NCBI GenBank assembly: GCA_964470025.1
Contig: CAYXZR010000030.1
Span: forward strand, 1-10,344
DNA: 10,344 bases
Source of the DNA: CAYXZR01 sp964470025
Lineage (GTDB): Bacteria; Patescibacteriota; Patescibacteriia; Buchananbacterales; UBA6539
Direction of reading: 5' to 3'
Shown here: positions 1 through 6,002 of the stretch, in pieces
How positions within the stretch are numbered: the stretch's first letter is position 1
Layout of the letters: every line of letters starts with the position of its first letter
Notes under the pieces: model-generated
What the model saw: the letters and a program-made list of their open reading frames with translations, nothing else
Told to the model about the DNA's origin: nothing
Database searches by the model: none
Program-made: the position numbers and the translations under genes

Positions 1-128
1 TTATTGCAATTTTCTTTACTTCCTGTACTGAAATTATCAATCACGACTACTTCGTTTCCATTTTCCAATAATTTGTCGACGATATGAGAACCAATAAATC
101 CAGCACCGCCTGTTACAAAAATTTTCAT
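1..128 (-). CDS. NAD-dependent nucleotide-sugar epimerase/dehydratase, N-terminal part
   Basis: Only the first 42 codons are present; the gene runs off the window at position 1. The translation begins MKIFVTGGAGFIGSHIVDKL, an N-terminal Rossmann beta-alpha-beta unit with the dinucleotide-binding motif GGAGFIG at residues 7-13, followed by a second strand, VVVIDNFSTG, typical of extended short-chain dehydrogenases such as GalE and UDP-N-acetylhexosamine(-uronate) 4-epimerases. The catalytic YxxxK motif lies outside the window, so the substrate cannot be read. The ATG lies 2 nt after the stop of the sugar dehydrogenase upstream, with no clear Shine-Dalgarno sequence, so translation is probably coupled. 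A dehydrogenase plus epimerase pair of this kind (TviB/TviC-like) makes UDP-GalNAcA-type precursors for surface polysaccharide in other bacteria; that role is inferred here. Confidence 0.85.
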   Translation of the reverse strand, partial: MKIFVTGGAGFIGSHIVDKLLENGNEVVVIDNFSTGSKENCN

Positions 129-130
129 AT

Positions 131-1414
131 TTAAAAATGTAAGTAATTAAATCCTGCTTTTTTTGCGTCTTCTTTGATAAAAACTCTTTTTAAATCAAAT
201 AATAACGACTGCTCTTTCTTGCACATAGCTTTTAGCGTTTCCAGCGATAATGATCGTAGTTTTTTATGTGCTACAAGATATATGATCCCATCAAACTCCC
301 CGCCACCCTCCAGGGGTTCATTCACTAACCCCAATTCATGTTCGACTTCGCTAGCAGATGCAACCGGATCATGTGCTACGACCTCTACACCCGCTTGCAG
401 TAATTCATCAATTACTTTTTTTGATTTAGAGTTTCTAATATCTCCTACATCCTCTTTGAATGTTAGTCCAAGCACCAGTACTTTTGAATGTTTAGGGTCT
501 GATAGTGTACTGAGGAATTTTTTAGCAATAGTGCTTGCCATTGACTCATTAAGCGCTCGACCAGCAGCAATTAACTTTGGATCATAGCCTTTTTCTCTTG
601 ATCGCTCAATCAAGTAGCAAGGATCAACACCGATACAATGACCACCGACAAGTCCGGGGAAATAGTTATGAAAGTTCCACTTAGTGCCTGCTGCTTTTAA
701 CACCTCATGTGTGTCGATATTTAAAATCGTGAAGATATTAGAAAGCTCATTCATAATTGCAATATTCATATCTCGCTGAATGTTTTCGACAACCTTCTCT
801 GCTTCAGCAACTTGAATTGATGGTGCCTCGTACACACCAGCGTGACACGCTTTTTTATACATCTTAGCGAGTGCCTTGGTGGTTTCAGCTGTATCACCTG
901 CGACCACTTTTACTACCTTGTCTAACGTATGCTCTGTATCACCAGGGTTTATTCTCTCGGGTGAGTAGCCGACAAAAAAATCTTTTTTCCATGTCATACC
1001 TGACTCTTTTTCTAAAATAGGTACACACACCTCTTCAGTAACTCCTGGGTATACTGTTGATTCAAGTACTACTACCGTATTTTTTTTAATATGCTGCCCC
1101 ACTGTCACACACGCTGCCTCAATAAGTCTTAAGTCTGGCTTATTGTCTTTTGTAATTGGAGTTGGCACTGCGATAATCACTGCATCACTTTTTCCAATTT
1201 CACTTGGATCACTAGTGTACACAACTTTTGCTGCCCTTAGTAATTCTTCATCATACTGCTCAGTAGGATCAACATACTTATTGAGTGCATCAATTTTTTT
1301 TTGGTTAATATCAAACCCTATTACCTGCAAGTCGGTATTTGAAAGATGAATTGCTAGTGGCAAGCCTACATATCCAAGACCAATGATAGAGACTGCTTTG
1401 ATTTCTATTGTCAT
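131..1414 (-). CDS. UDP-N-acetylhexosamine 6-dehydrogenase (TviB/WbpO-like)
   Basis: A 427-residue nucleotide-sugar dehydrogenase of the UDP-glucose/GDP-mannose dehydrogenase family. Such enzymes oxidise the C6 hydroxyl of a UDP-sugar to a carboxylate in two NAD+-dependent steps in the cytoplasm. Visible parts are an N-terminal Rossmann domain with GLGYVG (residues 12-17), the VPTP segment (83-86), the central helical domain with ENIQRDMNIA (210-219), the catalytic-cysteine motif GGHCIGVDP with Cys260, and a C-terminal UDP-binding domain with GLTFKEDVGDIRNSK (316-330). The wording around the active site (FPGLVGGHCIGVDP, then AAGRALNESM) resembles TviB/VipA and WbpO enzymes acting on UDP-GlcNAc or UDP-GalNAc more than UDP-glucose dehydrogenase. 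The exact sugar is inferred. The ATG is 1 nt past the prfB stop, no Shine-Dalgarno is evident, and an epimerase gene follows after 2 nt. Length is normal. Confidence 0.9.
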   Translation of the reverse strand: MTIEIKAVSIIGLGYVGLPLAIHLSNTDLQVIGFDINQKKIDALNKYVDPTEQYDEELLRAAKVVYTSDPSEIGKSDAVIIAVPTPITKDNKPDLRLIEAACVTVGQHIKKNTVVVLESTVYPGVTEEVCVPILEKESGMTWKKDFFVGYSPERINPGDTEHTLDKVVKVVAGDTAETTKALAKMYKKACHAGVYEAPSIQVAEAEKVVENIQRDMNIAIMNELSNIFTILNIDTHEVLKAAGTKWNFHNYFPGLVGGHCIGVDPCYLIERSREKGYDPKLIAAGRALNESMASTIAKKFLSTLSDPKHSKVLVLGLTFKEDVGDIRNSKSKKVIDELLQAGVEVVAHDPVASASEVEHELGLVNEPLEGGGEFDGIIYLVAHKKLRSLSLETLKAMCKKEQSLLFDLKRVFIKEDAKKAGFNYLHF

Positions 1415-1415
1415 A

Positions 1416-2514
1416 TTATTGCTGTGAATTCCACTTTAGATAACTTTCAATAAATGCATCAAGATCACCATCCAACACTGCATCTGGCTCTACTGTTTCA
1501 TACTCCGTTCTATGATCCTTAACTAACTTATATGGATGAAGTACATATGACCTTATTTGATTTCCCCATGCAGCATCTAGTGACTCCCCTTTTAAATCAG
1601 CAATTTTTTCCGCATGCAGCTTAGCTTGAAGTGCAACAAGCTTACCTTTTAGATGCTTCATAGCAGACTGTCGATTCTGCAGTTGCGATCGCTCATTTTG
1701 ACACTTGACTGTAATACCTGTGGGAATGTGTGTAATTCGAACAGCGGAGTCTGTAGTGTTTACACCTTGACCGCCATTTCCTGAAGCCCTCATCGTTTCA
1801 ATTTTTAAATCCTTATCGTCAACTTCTACATCCTCTTGTTCTGCTATTTCTGGAATCACTTCAATGAGAGCAAACGAGGTGTGCCTCATTTTTTCTGCAT
1901 CAAAAGGTGAAATTCTAACCAACCTATGAACGCCTGCCTCTGACTTAAGATGTCCGTAGGCATATCGTCCTGATATTTCAACGGTAACTGACTTATATCC
2001 GGCCTCTTGCCCCTTACTCTGATCCGTGATTTCGGCATGCCAATCTTTGGCTTCACTGTAACGCAGTATCATGCGTAGTAGCATCTCAGCCCAATCCTGA
2101 GCCTCTGTACCACCAGTGCCCGCATGAATATTTACTATTGCACTATGCTCGTCATACTTTTCTGAAAACAAAAATAAAAACTCCAGCTTTTTAAATTTTT
2201 GCTCGAGTACTTGATAATTATCCTCTAGCTCACTTAGCACGCTATGGTCAGACTGCTGTGCTGCCATTTTTGCTAACTCAACTAAGTTGTCTGTCTCTGC
2301 AGCAAGTGTCTCCCACTGATTAATTTCACTCCGCAATCCTTCAGCCTGTTTACTCACTGATCGGGCTTTAGCCTGATCATTCCAAAAATCTGGCTGGCTC
2401 ATCTGAGCTTCAAGCTGTGCTAGCTGCTGCTTACTTGTATCAACGTCAAAGTAACCTCCATGTCTTGGAGATATTTGCTTGCAATACTTCAAGTTTAGAA
2501 ATTAATTCTGACAT
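1416..2514 (-). CDS. prfB: peptide chain release factor 2, expressed by programmed +1 frameshift
   Basis: RF2 recognises UGA and UAA stop codons on the ribosome and triggers peptide release. The gene starts at the ATG at 2514 and reads 22 codons to an in-frame TGA (2448-2446). A +1 shift on CTT continues as Leu-Asp-Val-Asp and stays open to TAA at 1416, giving a 365-residue protein, the same length as E. coli RF2. The stop-codon-reading SPF tripeptide is at residues 202-204 (RISPFDAEKMRHTSFA) and the peptidyl-transferase GGQ motif at 247-249, close to the E. coli positions; SPF rather than PxT marks RF2 and not RF1. The residue after GGQ is Gly where E. coli has His. A TTG at 2492 in the second frame is not a credible start, because the first 22 codons give the normal RF2 N-terminus. 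The gene sits 4 nt after the cysteine-rich gene and 1 nt before the sugar dehydrogenase. Confidence 0.96.
2445..2459 (-). promoter_or_regulatory. prfB: prfB programmed +1 frameshift site with internal Shine-Dalgarno
   Basis: On the minus strand the sequence reads GGAGG-TTA-CTT-TGA-C. The internal Shine-Dalgarno-like GGAGG (2459-2455) is separated by one codon from the slippery CTT (2451-2449), followed by the in-frame stop TGA and then C. This is the arrangement and spacing of the E. coli element (AGGGGG-TAT-CTT-TGA-C). In the known mechanism, low RF2 slows reading of UGA, the ribosome slips +1 and full RF2 is made; high RF2 terminates at codon 23. The reading frame is open downstream only after the +1 shift. 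Confidence 0.95.
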
Positions 2515-2518
2515 AGTT

Positions 2519-2914
2519 TTATAGTATACTGCATCCCTGTTGCTTATCAAATACACCTCTTTTCCCAGGTGATGCAGGACATTGACAGTAAAACCCACGA
2601 TGCGACCTCATCCATTCTCCGTTTGTCTGAACACACATTGCCTGCTGCTCACTTAGCATGGCTTGTGTTTTATCATCGATTCGTCTACAACTACTAAAAG
2701 CGGTAGATCCTTCTGTAGTATTTCGATACACTCCTTCACAAAAATCGTGCTGATAACAAGTCTGCTCATCTGTAATATTTTCACACACTGTTATTTTTGC
2801 CACATAGTCATCAATCAATCCATCAGTTTGATTTGAATATACAAAAGCTAGCACTGTAAAAATCAATGCTACGATCACTAAGATTGAAAAAAGTAAAAGT
2901 GTTCTTTTTGACAT
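2519..2914 (-). CDS. small membrane-anchored protein with eight cysteines, unknown function
   Basis: I do not recognise this family. The 131-residue product has a short basic N-terminus (MSKR), one hydrophobic segment at about residues 5-26 that could be a membrane anchor or uncleaved signal, and a soluble C-terminal region placed outside the cell by this topology. That region holds eight cysteines at 44, 53, 59, 76, 94, 110, 112 and 128. None lies in the membrane segment, and the even number suits disulfide bonding. The second half has the pattern C-x4-GEW-x8-CxCP-x14-GC. The gene starts 6 nt after the htrA stop and ends 4 nt before the prfB ATG, so it is part of the same transcript. Proximity to an exported HtrA protease suggests a cell-surface role, but this is only inference from context. 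Confidence 0.75.
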   Translation of the reverse strand: MSKRTLLLFSILVIVALIFTVLAFVYSNQTDGLIDDYVAKITVCENITDEQTCYQHDFCEGVYRNTTEGSTAFSSCRRIDDKTQAMLSEQQAMCVQTNGEWMRSHRGFYCQCPASPGKRGVFDKQQGCSIL

Positions 2915-2920
2915 ACTGTT

Positions 2921-4117
2921 CTAACTTTCTAATTCATCTAACTCACTAAGAGTCACACCAATAATTTTTGTTTCACCTGCCCTAAAAATTTTTACATCTA
3001 CAGTATCACCGGGTTGGTATTGCCCAATAATTTTTGCCAGCTGATTATCGAGTGTTATCTTTTCATTGTTAATCTCTAGGATTACGTCACCCTCTACAAT
3101 CCCTGCCTGATCTGCTGGACTATCTGGCACTACTGCTAGTTCAGCCTCGGTTGAACCTCTAACTACCAATGCTCCGTAATCCACTTCTAAATTGCTCTGC
3201 TCTACTACTTCAGGGCTGACCATCATGTACCTGACACCAAGAAATGCTCTAATAATTCTACCATGTTCCTTAACGCTTTCATAGGTCGCTACAAAGTCTT
3301 GAGCTGGGATTGCAAACCCTATGTTTTCTGCTCGAGATGCGACAGCAGTGTTAATACCAATCACCTTTCCAGCCCGATCTAGCAATGGTCCACCTGAGTT
3401 ACCACTATTAATTGCTGCATCTGTCTGAATAAGTCCCGACAAGTGTTCAATTCTGCCTGCACCACCAGCATCTACAGAACGAGATAACCCTGAGACAATA
3501 CCAGTTGAAACAGTATTTCTAAATTCTCCAAGCGCGTTACCTATTGCAATAACTGGCTGTCCCAACTTGAGGCTAGTAGAATCGCCGAGTGTCAGGGTTG
3601 GCAGATTTTCTGCTTCGATTTTCAAAATTGCAATGTCATTCAATGGATCACGTGCTATGACTTCGGCGTCATATATTTTTTCATCGTTCATTAACACGGT
3701 ATAGTCAGCATCGTTATCAAAAACTACATGCTTATTTGTAATAATGTAACCATCTTCAGATACGATAAAACCTGTGCCCCCACCCACCTCAGTGCGCTCG
3801 GTACCATTCTCCCTTCTTTGAGGTACCTGGATATTAAATTCATCACCAAAAAACTCTCGTAAAAATGGATTCTCCTCAAATGGTGAGTAGTAATATGTTT
3901 CAATTCGTGGCAAGTCCTTTGAGACAATAATACTCACGACCGCTGGCGACGCATGTTCTACCACGGCTACTACTGGATCTGTTGCAGGCGGATTAGCTAA
4001 CTGGCTACTTATTTCTTGTGTACTACCTACGTATTGTAAAAATAATAAGCTAGCTACGATGCCACTAAGTGCGCCAACTACCCCAGAGATTAATGGATTT
4101 GTTGTTTTTTTATCCAT
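2921..4117 (-). CDS. HtrA/DegP-type membrane-anchored serine protease with one PDZ domain
   Basis: A 398-residue trypsin-like protease of the HtrA family (MEROPS S1C), which degrades or refolds damaged exported proteins. An N-terminal hydrophobic segment (about residues 9-30) anchors it, with the protease domain outside the membrane. The catalytic triad is complete: His130 in TNKHVV, Asp161 in DPLNDIAILK and Ser241 in GNSGGPL. A long, aromatic-rich LA-type loop lies at about 70-108. One PDZ domain covers about 290-392, including DSPADQAGIVEGDVI, which usually binds C-termini of substrates. Two PDZ domains, as in DegP, are not present; the layout is like DegS or Gram-positive HtrA. The start overlaps the end of the alkyltransferase gene by 8 nt (ATGGATAA) and no strong Shine-Dalgarno is visible, so translation is likely coupled. 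The stop is TAG. Confidence 0.95.
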   Translation of the reverse strand: MDKKTTNPLISGVVGALSGIVASLLFLQYVGSTQEISSQLANPPATDPVVAVVEHASPAVVSIIVSKDLPRIETYYYSPFEENPFLREFFGDEFNIQVPQRRENGTERTEVGGGTGFIVSEDGYIITNKHVVFDNDADYTVLMNDEKIYDAEVIARDPLNDIAILKIEAENLPTLTLGDSTSLKLGQPVIAIGNALGEFRNTVSTGIVSGLSRSVDAGGAGRIEHLSGLIQTDAAINSGNSGGPLLDRAGKVIGINTAVASRAENIGFAIPAQDFVATYESVKEHGRIIRAFLGVRYMMVSPEVVEQSNLEVDYGALVVRGSTEAELAVVPDSPADQAGIVEGDVILEINNEKITLDNQLAKIIGQYQPGDTVDVKIFRAGETKIIGVTLSELDELES

Positions 4118-4421
4118 GTAAGGTTGTTACTCGTTTACTTTGGAAATCTAGTATCTTATTGTTTGTGCAGGTAACTCCTTCTTGTTTTAAAATCTTTTTT
4201 TTCATTGTCACTCCTCCTGCGTATCCACCAATATCGCCATTAGCACAAACCACCCGATGACATGGTATTACTATAAGACTAGTGTTTTTGTTTAGAGCGT
4301 TACCCACTGCTCTTGCAGCTTTTGGTCTACCAAGCGCCTTAGCAATGTCTGCATACGTAGTGACCTTGCCTTTGGGTATTTGCTGAAGCAGATTAAGTAC
4401 TGCTGTTTCAAATTCGGTCAT
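4110..4421 (-). CDS. one-domain O6-alkylguanine-DNA alkyltransferase-like protein
   Basis: A 103-residue protein corresponding to the C-terminal DNA-binding domain of Ogt/MGMT, which removes alkyl groups from O6-alkylguanine by transfer to its own cysteine. The reactive motif is intact: IPCHRVV with Cys54. Also visible are TTYADIA with Tyr23, the helix-turn-helix segment KAARAVG with the likely arginine finger Arg37, and the GGYAGG turn (65-70). The N-terminal domain of full-length enzymes is absent. The start at 4421 is chosen because it lies 1 nt after the upstream stop and begins the family's usual N-terminus (MTEFETAVL). An ATG farther upstream in the same frame (4550) would add 43 residues lying within the previous gene that do not look like family sequence. 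Alkyltransferase-like ATL proteins have Trp in place of this Cys, so real transferase activity is possible but unproven for such a short form. Confidence 0.88.
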   Translation of the reverse strand: MTEFETAVLNLLQQIPKGKVTTYADIAKALGRPKAARAVGNALNKNTSLIVIPCHRVVCANGDIGGYAGGVTMKKKILKQEGVTCTNNKILDFQSKRVTTLHG

Positions 4422-4422
4422 A

Positions 4423-4776
4423 CTACTCTTGATTGTGCTGCTGCAAAAACTCCTGCTGGTCCTCCGTAAATCCACTAGGATTTGCCTGAATAAAAAAATT
4501 CTGAACCTGCTGCCTATATTCATCAAATAGCGGCGGTAAATACACAACACCTAAAATGATTGGGATGATGATAATGGCAATTTTTACAAAAAACCAGATT
4601 CTTTGTGTAATTACCCAGCCTCGAATAGAGCCAACTCTTTTTTCGAGCTGTTCGAGTGTTTTTGTGTTTTTTTCAGTCAACTTTTTAAGCTCTGCTAACT
4701 GCTGTTCAATACCGCCTGAGCTACTATTTGACTCTTGATTTTTGATAGAATCTTTATGATTATTACGTTGTGCCAT
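4423..4776 (-). CDS. small coiled-coil single-pass membrane protein, unknown function
   Basis: I do not recognise this family. From the ATG at 4776 the product has 117 residues: a polar, low-complexity N-terminus (about 1-22), a predicted coiled coil (about 23-48, with leucines in LAELKKLTEKNTKTLEQLEK), one transmembrane segment (about 61-82, very rich in Ile) and a charged, Gln-rich tail ending FLQQHNQE. An ATG at 4791 would add five residues. I prefer 4776 because the TATAAT box at 4799-4794 would place the transcript start at about 4787, inside or after that first ATG. The gene appears to be first in the transcript and ends in TAG 1 nt before the alkyltransferase ATG. Such proteins can act as membrane scaffolds, but nothing in the sequence says so directly. 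Confidence 0.7.
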   Translation of the reverse strand: MAQRNNHKDSIKNQESNSSSGGIEQQLAELKKLTEKNTKTLEQLEKRVGSIRGWVITQRIWFFVKIAIIIIPIILGVVYLPPLFDEYRQQVQNFFIQANPSGFTEDQQEFLQQHNQE

Positions 4777-4793
4777 ATTTTTTTCTTTCATTT

Positions 4794-4822
4794 ATTATAG
4801 CATTTAGCAAAATCATTTTAAA
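4794..4822 (-). promoter_or_regulatory. promoter with extended -10 for the seven-gene operon
   Basis: On the minus strand a perfect TATAAT (4799-4794) is preceded by TG one base upstream (TGCTATAAT), an extended -10 element. A 17-nt spacer leads to TTTAAA (4822-4817), which matches four of six -35 consensus bases. The likely transcription start is near 4787, about 11 nt before the preferred ATG at 4776. The promoter lies directly downstream of the nrdB terminator, which fits a new transcription unit beginning here. Confidence 0.7.
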
Positions 4823-4828
4823 GTAATT

Positions 4829-4861
4829 AAAAAAGCCCCTACATTACTCTAGAGGCTTTTT
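4829..4861 (-). terminator. intrinsic terminator after nrdB
   Basis: Read on the minus strand, AAAAAGCCTCT (4861-4851) pairs with AGGGGCTTTTT (4840-4830) around a 10-nt loop. The stem is 11 bp including one U-G wobble and is followed by a run of six T (4834-4829). On the plus strand the wobble becomes a C-A mismatch, so the element is best suited to end transcription from nrdB, whose stop codon is 12 nt upstream. Confidence 0.85.
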
Positions 4862-4872
4862 ATATTCATTTT

Positions 4873-5883
4873 TTAATCCCAGTCCAGATTTCCACTTGTT
4901 TGATACTCTGTTACTCTTGTTTCAAAGAAATTTTTCTCTTTACGCATATCGATAATCTCACTCATCCATGGGAATGGGTTTTCTTTGCCAGAGACTGGGG
5001 TTAAGCCAATTCTCTCAAGTCGTCGGTCGGCAATGTGATCAAGGTAGTCAAAAATACTCTCTTTACTCAATCCTAGAATTCCTCGAGGTAATGAATCTTG
5101 GGCATATTTTTTCTCAAGCTCAACACCCTTAAGAATATTATCAGTGATTTTTTGCTTGAACTCAGGAGTCCAGGCTTCTGGGTTTTCTTTTACGATTGTG
5201 TTAATCAAATCTGAACCAAATGCTAAGTGCACTGTCTCGTCACGCAGGATGAATTGGAACTGCTCTCCCACACCAATCATTTTATTTTGTCGAAGCAATG
5301 ACAACATCATTGCAAATCCTGCATAAAAAAAGATGCCTTCCATAATTACATAATATCCGACCAAGTCACTAATAAAGCGTTGAATGTTTTCTGTTCCTTC
5401 GGTACTGAAGTTTGGATCAAGTACTGACTTGGTCATCTCAATCACAAAGTCATCTTTCTCCTTAATGCTTGGGATTTTTTCATACATATTATAGATGTCA
5501 TCCGGATCTAACCCCAAGCTATCACAACAATAGATAAAGGTATCAGTATGAATAGCTTCTTCGTATGCTTGTCGAAGTAAATACTGGCGACACTCAGGAT
5601 TTGTAATATGCTTGTAGATTGCCAATACGAGATTATTTGCGGTTAGACTTTCTGCTGTTGAGAAAAATCCAAGATTTCGCATAATCATGTGACGCTCATC
5701 ATCGGTCAGTGCACCCTCTCCCTGCTTTTTCCATAATTCAATATCTTGCTGCATCACCACTTCTTCTGGTGTCCAGTTATTAGCGACTCCATTTTTATAA
5801 TGTTGCCGTGCCCAATGATAGCTCATCGGTAGGATTTTATTTGGGTCGGTTGTGTTGTTATTAAGAATGCCTTTTGTGTTCAT
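4873..5883 (-). CDS. nrdB: class I ribonucleotide reductase R2 subunit, Phe-type (class Ic-like)
   Basis: The 336-residue small subunit holds the dimetal cofactor that starts radical chemistry for ribonucleotide reduction and pairs with NrdA encoded just upstream. All six metal ligands are visible: Glu78 (TAESL), Glu109 and His112 (EEAIH), Glu182 (IMEGIFF), Glu216 and His219 (RDETVH). The position of the radical tyrosine (E. coli Tyr122, four residues after His118) is Phe116, codon TTT at 5538-5536, and the first ligand is Glu rather than the Asp of E. coli. Both features match the Chlamydia trachomatis class Ic protein, which uses Mn(IV)/Fe(III), and ligand spacing is identical to it. The radical-transfer residues Trp37 (NNWTPEEV) and C-terminal Tyr327 (TEYQTSGNLDWD) are kept, so this is a true R2 and not an R2lox oxidase. 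No clear Shine-Dalgarno precedes the ATG. Confidence 0.95.
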   Translation of the reverse strand: MNTKGILNNNTTDPNKILPMSYHWARQHYKNGVANNWTPEEVVMQQDIELWKKQGEGALTDDERHMIMRNLGFFSTAESLTANNLVLAIYKHITNPECRQYLLRQAYEEAIHTDTFIYCCDSLGLDPDDIYNMYEKIPSIKEKDDFVIEMTKSVLDPNFSTEGTENIQRFISDLVGYYVIMEGIFFYAGFAMMLSLLRQNKMIGVGEQFQFILRDETVHLAFGSDLINTIVKENPEAWTPEFKQKITDNILKGVELEKKYAQDSLPRGILGLSKESIFDYLDHIADRRLERIGLTPVSGKENPFPWMSEIIDMRKEKNFFETRVTEYQTSGNLDWD

Positions 5884-5920
5884 ATAAAGTATGTTATTTA
5901 CTGTTGAGGTAGATTACCTA

Positions 5921-5929
5921 AATATATCA
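5921..5929 (-). promoter_or_regulatory. possible extended -10 promoter of nrdB
   Basis: Minus-strand TGATATATT has a TG one base before TATATT (5926-5921), which matches five of six -10 bases. No good -35 is seen at 16-18 nt. The predicted start at about 5914 would give a leader of about 31 nt. It would let nrdB be transcribed past the hairpins that follow nrdA, but the AT-rich context makes a chance match quite possible. Confidence 0.35.
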
Positions 5930-5953
5930 CTTATTGCAAATCTATTGGGATCC

Positions 5954-5979
5954 AAAAGCCGAACTGGTGTTCGGCTTTT
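5954..5979 (-). terminator. hairpin between nrdA and nrdB, probable (partial) terminator
   Basis: A perfect 11-bp inverted repeat (AAAAGCCGAAC at 5954-5964 and GTTCGGCTTTT at 5969-5979) encloses a 4-nt loop. On the minus strand the 3' arm supplies only four T before GGATCC, so termination may be incomplete and allow some read-through into nrdB. On the plus strand five T follow, but no plus-strand gene is present. Confidence 0.65.
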
Positions 5980-5986
5980 TCTCTGC

Positions 5987-6000
5987 CCGTGAAATCACGG
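5987..6000 (-). repeat. short perfect hairpin just after the nrdA stop codon
   Basis: CCGTGA and TCACGG form a perfect 6-bp inverted repeat around two bases, starting 2 nt after the nrdA stop and 7 nt before the larger hairpin at 5979-5954. As RNA it could form a 5-bp stem with a 4-nt loop. It may protect the nrdA 3' end or act with the next hairpin in termination; this is inferred. Confidence 0.5.
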
Positions 6001-6002
6001 AG

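Noticed and set aside
174..587. Open frame of 137 codons on the plus strand
   Set aside because: It lies fully inside the sugar dehydrogenase gene on the other strand, is Ser-rich low-quality sequence and matches no family I know.
2449..2492. prfB starting at the TTG at 2492 without a frameshift
   Set aside because: It has no ribosome binding site of its own, and its first 15 residues do not look like RF2, whereas the frameshifted product does.
3724..3927. Second minus-strand frame inside htrA
   Set aside because: It overlaps the catalytic-histidine part of the protease and shows no own motif.
4422..4550. Longer alkyltransferase starting at 4550
   Set aside because: The added 43 residues overlap the membrane-protein gene and look like an out-of-frame reading; the ATG at 4421 gives the normal family N-terminus.
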